Assembly: GCA_017577565.1 (NCBI GenBank)
Contig: PKRH01000116.1
Coordinates: 1 to 10,902, forward strand
Source: Thermoanaerobacterales bacterium
GTDB taxonomy: Bacteria; Actinomycetota; Acidimicrobiia; Acidimicrobiales; JACDCH01
Direction: 5' to 3'
DNA: 10,902 nucleotides
The position numbers and the translations under genes are program-made. How positions within the stretch are numbered: the stretch's first letter is position 1; every line of letters starts with the position of its first letter. The notes under the pieces are model-generated. The model did not search any database. It was not told the origin of the DNA and saw nothing but the letters and a program-made list of their open reading frames with translations. Positions 5,256 to 10,902 of this stretch are shown one piece after another.

Positions 5256-6692
5256 ATGACCGGCACCTTCGATCCCCACGTGCCCGCCCTCGAGCTCGCC
5301 GCTGCGATCCGCCACCGGGAGCTCAGCCCGGTCGAGGTCGTGGACGGCTACCTCGCCCGGGTGGACGCGCTCGACGGCCGCCTGAACGCGTTCTGCCACC
5401 TTCCGGCCGACGAGGTCCGCGCCACGGCCGCGGCCGCCGCCGACGCGGTCGTGCGGGCGGCGTCCCCCGACGACCTGCCGCCCTTCCACGGCGTCCCCCT
5501 GCCGTTCAAGGACCTGGTCGACGTGGCCGGCTGGCCCACGACCGCGGGGTCGGCCGCCACGAGCCGGGCGCCGGCGGCGGCCTCGGACCCCGTCGTCCGG
5601 CGCCTGGTCGGCGCCGGCTTCCTCCCCTTCGGCAAGACGACGACCTCGGAGTTCGGCACCGTGCCCTTCACCGAGAGCGACGCGTTGGGCACCTCCCGCA
5701 ACCCGTGGGACCCCGACCGCACGCCCGGCGGGTCCTCCAGCGGCGCGGGCGTCGCGGTCGCCGCCGGGATGGCGCCCGTCGCCCACGCGGCCGACGGCGG
5801 CGGCTCGATCCGCATCCCCGCCTCGTGCACCGGGCTCGTCGGCCTCAAGCCGACGCGGGGGCTCGTCACCAACCTGACGGTCGAGGACGAAGGGCTGGCC
5901 GCCCACGGCGTGGTCACCCGGACCGTGGCCGACACGGCGGCCGTGCTCGACGTCCTCGCCCGCCACGACCCCGCGGCGTGGTGGTCGCCGCCGAGCCCCG
6001 CCCGTCCCTTCGCCGCCGCCCTCGACGACGCCCCGCCCCGGGGGCTGCGGGTGGGCGTCCTGGTCGACCCGCCGATCGAGGGGCTGCCGGTCGACCCGGC
6101 CTGCCGTCGGGCGGCCGAGGTCGCGGTCGCGACCCTGGAGGCGGCCGGCCACCACGTGGTCGACGAGCCCCTGCCGCTGCCGCCGGCCGACGAGCTCGTC
6201 GCGGCGTTCACGACGATCTGGAACGTCGGCGGCGCCGGCGTCGACCTCGAGGACCCCGACCGGGTCGAGCCGCTGAACCGGGCGCTGCGGGAGGCGGCCC
6301 GGGCGATCGACTCGTGGGAGTACGCCCGCGGCGTCCACCGGGCCCAGCTGCTGTCGCGCCGCGTCGTCGACGCGTTCGTCGACCGGGTCGACCTGCTCGT
6401 CACCCCGACCATGGCCTGCCTGCCCCCACCGGTGGGCGCCTGGCGGGCCGGCACCGAGCACGACCCCCGGATGGCGCTGCTGAACAGCTACCCGATGGCG
6501 GTGTTCACCTCGCTGTTCAACGTGACCGGCCAGCCGGCCGTCTCGCTGCCCGTCCACCACGACGAGGCGACCGGCCTGCCGGTCGGCGTCCAGCTCGTCG
6601 CCGCTCCGTGGCAGGAGCACCTGCTGCTCCGGGTCGCCCGCACGCTGGAGCTGGCCCACCCCTGGGCCGGCCGCCGACCGCCGATCGGCTGA
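5256..6692 (+). CDS. Amidase-signature family amidohydrolase (478 aa)
   Basis: Hydrolyses an amide bond with a Ser-cisSer-Lys triad; the substrate is unknown. The triad is visible: Lys85 in PLPFKDLVD, cis-Ser160 in TPGGSSSGAG (157-165), and nucleophile Ser184 in DGGGSIRIPAS (180-190). The Lys-to-Ser160 (75) and Ser160-to-Ser184 (24) spacings match those of fatty acid amide hydrolase. The N-terminus AIRHRELSPVEVVDGYLARV is the usual family opening. Length is normal. ATG 5256 follows the ribosome site ACAGGAG (5244-5250). It lacks the partner subunits of a tRNA amidotransferase (GatC, GatB) nearby, so a stand-alone catabolic or detoxifying amidase is more likely than GatA. It is divergent from the AraC regulator, which may control it. 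The downstream dehydratase gene starts 118 bases later. Confidence 0.93.
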   Translation: MTGTFDPHVPALELAAAIRHRELSPVEVVDGYLARVDALDGRLNAFCHLPADEVRATAAAAADAVVRAASPDDLPPFHGVPLPFKDLVDVAGWPTTAGSAATSRAPAAASDPVVRRLVGAGFLPFGKTTTSEFGTVPFTESDALGTSRNPWDPDRTPGGSSSGAGVAVAAGMAPVAHAADGGGSIRIPASCTGLVGLKPTRGLVTNLTVEDEGLAAHGVVTRTVADTAAVLDVLARHDPAAWWSPPSPARPFAAALDDAPPRGLRVGVLVDPPIEGLPVDPACRRAAEVAVATLEAAGHHVVDEPLPLPPADELVAAFTTIWNVGGAGVDLEDPDRVEPLNRALREAARAIDSWEYARGVHRAQLLSRRVVDAFVDRVDLLVTPTMACLPPPVGAWRAGTEHDPRMALLNSYPMAVFTSLFNVTGQPAVSLPVHHDEATGLPVGVQLVAAPWQEHLLLRVARTLELAHPWAGRRPPIG

Positions 6693-6708
6693 CGCGGGCC
6701 CGGGACCG

Positions 6709-6729
6709 GTGGCGACGCCGGACCGCCAC
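6709..6729. terminator. Weak hairpin after the amidase gene
   Basis: GTGGCG (6709-6714) pairs with CGCCAC (6724-6729) over a nine-base loop, 16 bases past the amidase stop. Six pairs without a U-tract is weak. The rest of the 118-bp gap to the next gene shows no clear promoter box. Confidence 0.2.
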
Positions 6730-6810
6730 GGCGCCCGTCGCGGGCGGCCGAGGGGGCCGACCCGGGGGAATCCGCTACCGCTGCGGGCCCGCACCCGGCA
6801 GTGTCGGGGC

Positions 6811-7839
6811 ATGGCGCGAGAGGACGACCCCGGCACGGGCACGGCGAGCGGCGACCCCGGCGGTCGCGGCGGTCTCCCGGTGCGTGCCGTGCGCGAGCCG
6901 ACCCCGGACGACGTCACCGCGGCCCGGGCCGTGGTGACGGCCCACCTGCGCCCGACGCCGGTCGTGCCCGTCCGGCTGCCGGGCGTCGAGGGCGAGGTCC
7001 TGCTGAAGCTCGAGTCGCTCCAGCCCACCGGCAGCTTCAAGGTCCGGGGCGCGCTGGCCGCCGTCGCCGCCTACGCGGCGAGCGCCGGGCGGGTGGTGAC
7101 GCCCTCGGCCGGCAACGCCGCGCTCGGCGTCGCCTTCGCCGCCGCCCGGCTCGGCGTGCCCGCCACGCTGGTCGTGCCCGAGACCGCCTCGGCGGCCAAG
7201 GTCGCGGCGCTGCGCGAGCTGGGCGCCGACCTCGTCCTCCACGGCGCCGACTACGAGGAGGCCGAGCGCCACGCGCTCGCCCTGGCGGCCGAGGGCGCCG
7301 CGCTCGTCTCCCCCTACAACGACCCCCACGTCATCGCCGGGCAGAGCACCGTCGGCGACGAGGTCGGCGACCAGGTGGGCGACGACGTGACGCTGCTCGT
7401 CCCCGTCGGGGGCGGCGGGCTGGTGGCCGGGTGCGCGCTGTGGGCGGCGGAGCGCCCGGGCGTCCACCTCGTCGGCGTCGAGTCGGCGGCCTCGCCGGCG
7501 GTGTCGAGCGCGGTCCGGGCCGGGCGGATCGTCACCGTCGAGGTCGGTCCCACGATCGCCGACGGGCTCGGCGGCAACATCGAGCCCGGCTCGGTCACCC
7601 CCGCCGTCGCCGGCCGCCGGGTCGACACCTGGGTGCAGGTGCCCGAGGACCTGCTCCGCACCGCCGTCCGGCTGCTCGCCACCCGCTGCGGGTTGGTCGT
7701 CGAGGGCGCCGGGGCCGTGGGGGTCGCCGCCCTCCTCGGCGGCCTGGTCGAGCCCGCGCCGGGGACGGCGCCCGTCGTGCTGGTCACCGGGCGCAACATC
7801 GCCCCTGCGCTGCTGGCCGAGCTGCTGACCACCGGGTGA
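6811..7839 (+). CDS. PLP-dependent threonine/serine dehydratase-like enzyme (342 aa)
   Basis: A fold-type II PLP enzyme that probably deaminates threonine or serine to a 2-oxoacid and ammonia. The PLP lysine is K77 in LQPTGSFKVRGA. SAGNAALG (99-106) is the substrate and cofactor loop, usually S-x-GN-HA; here Ala-Ala replaces the usual HA. PVGGGGLVAG (198-207) is the glycine-rich phosphate-binding loop. The length and lack of a C-terminal ACT-like domain fit the catabolic or racemase-type branch, not feedback-controlled biosynthetic IlvA. A racemase or related ammonia-lyase activity is possible. ATG 6811 has no good ribosome site; the first ~25 residues are Gly/Asp-rich and may not be folded, so a later start is possible. 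Residues 181-192 contain a threefold 'VGDx' repeat. It converges with the GTP cyclohydrolase fusion. Confidence 0.88.
   Translation: MAREDDPGTGTASGDPGGRGGLPVRAVREPTPDDVTAARAVVTAHLRPTPVVPVRLPGVEGEVLLKLESLQPTGSFKVRGALAAVAAYAASAGRVVTPSAGNAALGVAFAAARLGVPATLVVPETASAAKVAALRELGADLVLHGADYEEAERHALALAAEGAALVSPYNDPHVIAGQSTVGDEVGDQVGDDVTLLVPVGGGGLVAGCALWAAERPGVHLVGVESAASPAVSSAVRAGRIVTVEVGPTIADGLGGNIEPGSVTPAVAGRRVDTWVQVPEDLLRTAVRLLATRCGLVVEGAGAVGVAALLGGLVEPAPGTAPVVLVTGRNIAPALLAELLTTG
7351..7386 (+). repeat. Three tandem 12-bp units inside the dehydratase gene
   Basis: GTCGGCGACGAG, GTCGGCGACCAG and GTGGGCGACGAC follow one another and encode VGDE-VGDQ-VGDD. They sit just before the strand leading to the glycine-rich PLP loop, where family members usually have a short helix. 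The period keeps the frame, so it is a likely small in-frame expansion. Confidence 0.75.
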
Positions 7840-7857
7840 GCCGGCGCCGGCCGGCTC
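7838..7857. terminator. Bidirectional hairpin terminator between convergent genes
   Basis: GAGCCGGC (7838-7845) pairs perfectly with GCCGGCTC (7850-7857) around a GCCG loop. The left arm begins inside the TGA of the dehydratase gene, and the right arm ends three bases before the stop of the fusion gene on the other strand. No U-tract on either side. Confidence 0.55.
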
Positions 7858-7860
7858 CGG

Positions 7861-9246
7861 CTACGGCGCCCCGCCCTGGGCGACGAGGTCGCCGGCGACG
7901 AGCACGTCGGTCCCCACGATCCGCACCGAGGGGTCGGCGAGCCGCAGGCCGTCGGCCACCGAGGTGATGCCGAGCGGGCCGACGGCGTCGGTGCCGGTGC
8001 CGATGATCGTGGGCGCCACGCCGACGATCACCCGGTCGACCACCCCCGCCCCGAGCAGCGAGGTGATGACCCGCGAACCGCCCTCGACGAGCAGGGTCTC
8101 GACGCCGTCCGCCCGCAGCGCGGCCAGCGCGGCGCCGACGTCGACCCCGCACGGCCCCGCCGGCAGCAGGCGCACGCCGACGTGGCGGGCGGCCAGCGCC
8201 CGCCGGCGCTCGACCGGCGAGCGGTCGGTGGTCAGCACGGTGGTGACGGCGTCGTCCTCCAGGATCCGGGCGTCGTCCGGCACCCGCAGCGTCGAGTCGA
8301 GCACCACCCGGATCGGCGAGGCCCCCGGCACCATGCGGACGGTCAGCTGCGGGTCGTCCTGGACGACCGTGCCGACGCCCACGAGCACGGCGTCGCACGC
8401 GGCCCGCAGGGCGTGGGAGACCCGACGCTCCTGCTCGCAGCTGATCCAGCGGGCGTCGCCGGTGGCGGTGGCGATGCGGCCGTCGAGGGTCTGCGCGTAC
8501 TTGAGGACGACGTAGGGCCGGTCGGACGACGGAGCGCCCGCCGCGAACCGGGGGCCGACGAGGTCGGACACGTCGACGACCGACCCGGGGTCGACCGGGC
8601 CGGGGTCGCGGTCGCCGTCGAGGGTGGCGCCCGTCGGGCGCACGTGGCCCAGTCGCTGCTCCTTCGTGCGCAGGTAGCGCAGGTTGCGCACGTGGGGGGC
8701 GGTCGGCAGCGGCTCGAGGCCCGCCACGACGACCCCGTGCGACCGCAGGCCCTCGACCTTGGCCGGGTTGTTGGTCAGCAAGCGCACCGAGCGCACGCCG
8801 AGCGCGGCCAGCACGGCGGCGCTGTCGCCGTAGTCGCGGGCGTCGACGGCCCGCCCGACGGCCAGGTTGGCGTCGACCGTGTCGGCACCCCGGTCCTGCT
8901 CGACGTAGGCCCGCAGCTTGTCGACGAGCCCGATCCCCCGGCCCTCGTGCCCGGTGGCGTAGACGAGGACGCCGCGGCCGGCCGCGCTGATGGCGCGCAG
9001 GGCGAGGCGCAACTGCACGCCGCAGTCGCACCGCAGCGACCCGAGGACGTCGCCGGTGAGGCACTCGGAGTGCACCCGGGTCACGACCTCCTCGGCGCCG
9101 TCGACCTCGCCCCGGGTGAGCGCCAGGTAGACGCGGCCGTCCGAGCGCTCGAAGGCGTGGGCGTCGAACACGCCCATCGACGTCGGCAGGGGCACGGTGG
9201 CCACCTTCTGGAGAGGCCGCCCGCCGCGCGTGTCCGACTGCACCAT
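7861..9246 (-). CDS. GTP cyclohydrolase II fused to RibD-type pyrimidine reductase domain (461 aa)
   Basis: Residues ~12-205 form GTP cyclohydrolase II (RibA type), which opens GTP and releases formate and pyrophosphate to give a 2,5-diamino-6-ribosylaminopyrimidinone phosphate. Zn ligands C62, C73 and C75 are present (HSEC and RCDCG), as are GHEGRGIGL (99-107), DTVDANLAVG (122-131) and LLTNNPAKVEGL (156-167). After an Asp/Pro/Gly-rich linker (~206-243), a RibD C-terminal, dihydrofolate-reductase-like domain follows. It has LKYAQTLDGRIAT (248-260), ALRAACDAVLVGVGTVVQDD (279-298) and LVEGGSRVITSLL near the end. No deaminase domain and no DHBP synthase domain are present, so this is neither a standard RibBA nor a RibD. 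No other riboflavin gene is in the window. The start at 9246 has a TATCCT -10 box seven bases upstream and no ribosome site, suggesting a leaderless message. A specialised pathway with the divergent operon is inferred. Confidence 0.93.
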   Translation of the reverse strand: MVQSDTRGGRPLQKVATVPLPTSMGVFDAHAFERSDGRVYLALTRGEVDGAEEVVTRVHSECLTGDVLGSLRCDCGVQLRLALRAISAAGRGVLVYATGHEGRGIGLVDKLRAYVEQDRGADTVDANLAVGRAVDARDYGDSAAVLAALGVRSVRLLTNNPAKVEGLRSHGVVVAGLEPLPTAPHVRNLRYLRTKEQRLGHVRPTGATLDGDRDPGPVDPGSVVDVSDLVGPRFAAGAPSSDRPYVVLKYAQTLDGRIATATGDARWISCEQERRVSHALRAACDAVLVGVGTVVQDDPQLTVRMVPGASPIRVVLDSTLRVPDDARILEDDAVTTVLTTDRSPVERRRALAARHVGVRLLPAGPCGVDVGAALAALRADGVETLLVEGGSRVITSLLGAGVVDRVIVGVAPTIIGTGTDAVGPLGITSVADGLRLADPSVRIVGTDVLVAGDLVAQGGAP

Positions 9247-9266
9247 CGCGAGCAGGATAGGGGCAC
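9247..9266. promoter_or_regulatory. 20-bp divergent promoter gap between the cyclohydrolase fusion and the dehydrogenase operon
   Basis: Only 20 bp separate two opposing ATGs. On the minus strand TATCCT (9259-9254) is followed by seven bases and the ATG, fitting a leaderless start. On the plus strand the same hexamer reads AGGATA, again seven bases from its ATG, and AGGATAGGGG may act as a ribosome site for the dehydrogenase. The hexamer lies exactly midway. The rightward promoter is not clear and probably lies inside the fusion gene. Confidence 0.5.
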
Positions 9267-10292
9267 ATGCGCCCCGACACTGCGGATCGTGGCGATCCCG
9301 CCACCCTGGCGACCGGCGTGACCTTCACCGCGCCCCGCCGCGTCGAGCTCACGCCCGTCCCGGTCCCCGAGCCCGCCGAGGGGCAGGTCGTGGTGCGCAC
9401 GCTGTGGTCGGGCATCAGCAGCGGCACCGAGATGCTCGCCTACCGCGGCGAGATCGACCCCGACCTGCCCCTGGACGAGGCCATCGGCGCGCTGGGCGGG
9501 ACCTTCACGTTCCCGTTCCGGTACGGCTACGCGTGCGTCGGCCGGGTCGAGCGGTCGCGGGGCGCCCTCGACGAGGGCCGGCTGGTGTTCGCCTACCACC
9601 CCCACCAGGACCTGTTCGTCGTCGACGTCGACGACGTCGTGCCGGTCGACGGCGTCGAGCCCCGCCTGGCCACGCTGCTGCCCCTCGTCGAGACCGCGCT
9701 GCAGGTGGCGCTCGACGCCGGCCCCGTGCTCGAGGAGCCGGTGCTCGTCACGGGGCTCGGCGCGGTCGGCCTCGCCACCTCGCTGCTGCTGCAGCGGGCC
9801 GGCGCCCGGGTCACCGGGGTCGACCCCGCGGCCGGGCGGCGGTCCGTGGCGGCCGCGATCGGGGTGCCGGCCGTCGCCCCCGAGGCCGTCGGCGACGTCC
9901 TGGCCGACGCCGCGCCGGACGGCGTGCCGCTCGTCGTCGAGGCGAGCGGCCGCCCCGAGGCCCTGCGCACGGCGCTGGGCCTGCTCGCCCACGAGGGCGA
10001 GGCGCTGGTCGTGTCGTGGTACGGCACGAAGGAGGTGGCGCTGCCGCTGGGCGGCGACTTCCACCGACGCCGCCTCGTCGTCCGCAGCACCCAGGTGTCG
10101 ACGATCCCGGCCGCGCTGTCCGGCCGCTGGACGCGGGCCCGGCGGCGGGCCGTCGCCCGGGCGCTGCTCGACGAGCTGCCCCTGACGCCGCTCGCCACCC
10201 ACGACTTCCCCTTCGCCGAGGCGCCCCGGGCGTTCGCGGCCGTCGACGCCGGAGCGTCCGGCCTCGTGCACGCCGCGCTGTGGTACACGTGA
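9267..10292 (+). CDS. MDR-superfamily (zinc-alcohol-dehydrogenase-like) oxidoreductase lacking the zinc cysteines (341 aa)
   Basis: A cytoplasmic NAD(P)-dependent oxidoreductase of the medium-chain dehydrogenase/reductase fold. The N-terminal GroES-like half reads VVVRTLWSGISSGTEMLAYR (41-60). In zinc alcohol dehydrogenases a catalytic Cys sits in this turn; here it is Ser-Gly-Ile-Ser-Ser. The four-cysteine structural zinc loop is also absent. FRYGYACVGRVE (84-95) is the 'GHE..G.V'-like strand. The Rossmann half has VTGLGAVGLATSLLLQRAGA (161-180), ending in D186, which hints at NAD(H). The 'SG(I)SSGTE' form resembles the BchC-like branch, where zinc is not used in the usual way. ATG 9267 is the only ATG near the domain start; GTG 9318 is an alternative. 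Its stop overlaps the next gene by GTGA. The operon suggests it reduces or oxidises a side chain on a pterin-like intermediate (inference). Confidence 0.88.
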   Translation: MRPDTADRGDPATLATGVTFTAPRRVELTPVPVPEPAEGQVVVRTLWSGISSGTEMLAYRGEIDPDLPLDEAIGALGGTFTFPFRYGYACVGRVERSRGALDEGRLVFAYHPHQDLFVVDVDDVVPVDGVEPRLATLLPLVETALQVALDAGPVLEEPVLVTGLGAVGLATSLLLQRAGARVTGVDPAAGRRSVAAAIGVPAVAPEAVGDVLADAAPDGVPLVVEASGRPEALRTALGLLAHEGEALVVSWYGTKEVALPLGGDFHRRRLVVRSTQVSTIPAALSGRWTRARRRAVARALLDELPLTPLATHDFPFAEAPRAFAAVDAGASGLVHAALWYT

Positions 10293-10675
10293 GCGCCGTG
10301 TACGAGGTCGGGACGTCGGTCGAGGTGCGGGCGCTGCACGTGATGCCGGGCGTGGAGGGGCCCGAGGGCGAGCTCCACGCCCACGACTACCGGCTGGAGG
10401 TCGTCGTCGGCCGCTCCGACCTCGACGACCGGGGCATGGTCTGCGACCTCGACCTGCTCGACGAGGCGCTCACCCAGGTCGCCGACCGCCTGCGCGACCG
10501 CGACCTCGAGGCCATCCGGCCGCCCTCGGCCGAGGCCGTGACCGTCGAGGTGTTCGCCAAGTGGCTGCACGACGAGCTGGCCGACACCGTCGCCGCCGGC
10601 GGCGGCCACCACCTCGCCGTGCGGGTGTGGGAGTCGCCCACCGCCTTCGGGGGCTTCGCCGCACCCGTCACCTGA
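10289..10675 (+). CDS. 6-pyruvoyl-tetrahydropterin synthase / QueD-like protein with Cys-to-Glu active site (128 aa)
   Basis: T-fold enzyme of the PTPS/6-carboxytetrahydropterin synthase family, acting on a pterin side chain. Zinc ligands H17 (RALHVMPG), H30 and H32 (ELHAHDYRLEVVV) are present. RGMVCDLDLLDEAL is the usual 'GMV.Df..L' helix start. PPSAEAVTVEVFAKWLHDEL corresponds to the 'PT.EN.A..i' segment, and VRVWESP supplies the substrate-anchoring Glu. The catalytic Cys four residues before the first His of H-x-H is replaced by Glu26, and the usual HGH is HAH. A Glu at this site is the mark of PTPS-III proteins, which cleave rather than remodel the side chain. Length is normal for QueD. 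GTG 10289 overlaps the dehydrogenase stop (GTGA); GTG 10298 is an alternative. No queuosine genes are nearby, so QueD itself is unlikely. Confidence 0.88.
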   Translation: MSAVYEVGTSVEVRALHVMPGVEGPEGELHAHDYRLEVVVGRSDLDDRGMVCDLDLLDEALTQVADRLRDRDLEAIRPPSAEAVTVEVFAKWLHDELADTVAAGGGHHLAVRVWESPTAFGGFAAPVT

Positions 10676-10676
10676 C

Positions 10677-10699
10677 CGGCCGCCCGGGCCGGGCGGCCG
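10677..10699 (+). other. Hairpin between the PTPS-like gene and the glycosyltransferase start
   Basis: CGGCCGCCC (10677-10685) pairs perfectly with GGGCGGCCG (10691-10699) around GGGCC, filling almost all of the 30-base gap. It may be a terminator, a processing site or a brake on translation of the next gene, whose start is seven bases away. The sequence alone does not decide. Confidence 0.45.
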
Positions 10700-10705
10700 C
10701 CGCGC

Positions 10706-10818
10706 ATGCTCGTCGCCTCCCTCCTGACGCTCGGCTCACCCGACCAGCTGACCGGCGGTTACCTCTACCACCGGCGGGCCCCCGAGCCGGGGCCCCCCCC
10801 CCGGGGGCGCCCGCCCCC
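10706..10818 (+). CDS. N-terminus of a probable family-1/4-type glycosyltransferase (partial)
   Basis: ATG 10706 opens a frame reading MLVASLLTLGSPDQLTGGYL, then YHRR. A first hydrophobic strand followed by 'TGGY.Y.RR' is typical of the start of GT-B fold glycosyltransferases, where the glycine loop contacts the substrates. Codon use is G/C-biased like its neighbours. From about 10775 the sequence falls into C/G homopolymers and then adapter, so the rest is lost and the last ~15 codons are not trustworthy. It follows the PTPS-like gene by 30 bases on the same strand, probably as a third operon member. If correct, the pathway product may be glycosylated. The family call rests on about 24 residues. 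Confidence 0.5.
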
Positions 10819-10902
10819 CCGTCTCTTATAAACACCTGAGCCTGCCCCCAAAGGGGATAGTGGAGATCACGGGGGGCGGGTGATAGTATAAAAAAAACAA
10901 AA
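10819..10902. other. Degraded Illumina Nextera P5/i5 adapter (artefact, not genomic)
   Basis: Positions 10819-10851 match the Nextera read-1 transposase end in read-through orientation (25 of 33 bases, including GTCTCTTATA). Eight bases follow (10852-10859) where the i5 index belongs. Then 10860-10888 matches the P5 flow-cell end (about 18 of 29 bases), ending in a poly-A tail. The order and spacing are exact. This mirrors the P7/i7 remnant at the left end. The C/G runs at 10785-10820 just inside are probably low-quality calls. Confidence 0.92.

Noticed and set aside
5256..6692. GatA subunit of the tRNA amidotransferase
   Set aside because: The amidase triad fits, but GatC and GatB are absent and the neighbours are a divergent AraC regulator and a dehydratase, which suits a stand-alone amidase better.
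5154..7040. Very long open frame on the minus strand across the amidase gene
   Set aside because: It is a GC-driven shadow: the translation is Arg/Gly/Pro-rich without motifs, and the plus strand encodes a clear amidase with all catalytic residues.
8182..9321. Long plus-strand open frame opposite the cyclohydrolase fusion
   Set aside because: Its translation is low-complexity and motif-free, while the minus strand carries complete zinc and reductase motifs.
10289..10675. QueD of queuosine/7-deazaguanine synthesis
   Set aside because: The catalytic Cys is replaced and no QueC, QueE or QueF homologue is nearby.
10787..10818. Inverted C/G runs resembling a strong terminator at the right end
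   Set aside because: They abut adapter sequence and look like low-quality homopolymer calls, not a real hairpin.

Overview
The window is a very GC-rich bacterial contig. Third codon positions are almost always G or C, many genes overlap by GTGA, and some starts look leaderless. This fits a high-GC actinobacterium, possibly an Acidimicrobiia-like lineage; the class is inference, since no rRNA or marker gene is present. Both ends are technical. Positions 1-105 and 10819-10902 match degraded Illumina Nextera P7/i7 and P5/i5 adapters, each with an exact 8-nt index gap and a poly-T or poly-A tail. Genomic sequence therefore runs from about 107 to 10818, and the homopolymer-rich last ~50-80 bases at each side are unreliable.

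Layout. 107-1056 (-): N-terminal part of a LuxR-type AAA/STAND ATPase regulator, cut by the contig end. 1305-1648 (+): two overlapping tiny genes of unknown function. 1701-2057: three tRNA genes, Arg-TCT (-), His-GTG (+) and Lys-CTT (+), closed by a perfect 15-bp hairpin. 2121-3001: a disturbed stretch with two small genes, one lipoprotein-like and one DUF4190-like membrane protein, each broken by an apparent single-base loss. 3054-4264 (+): a GNAT acetyltransferase and a PPOX-class flavin/F420 split-barrel protein. 4287-5144 (-): an AraC-family regulator, divergent from an amidase-signature enzyme (5256-6692, +). 6811-7839 (+): a PLP-dependent threonine/serine dehydratase-like enzyme.

The most interesting part is 7861 to the right end. 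A GTP cyclohydrolase II fused to a RibD-type reductase (-) shares a 20-bp intergenic space with a divergent operon (+). That operon encodes an MDR dehydrogenase lacking the usual zinc cysteines, a PTPS/QueD-like protein with Glu where the catalytic Cys normally is, and the first ~24 codons of a probable glycosyltransferase. Together they suggest an uncharacterised pterin-like or modified-flavin pathway whose end product may be glycosylated. The rest of the locus lies beyond the contig end.

All three convergent junctions (1648/1701, 4264/4287, 7839/7861) carry inverted repeats that could end transcription from both sides. In two of them one or both stop codons lie in the stem. No CRISPR array, insertion sequence or rRNA was seen.
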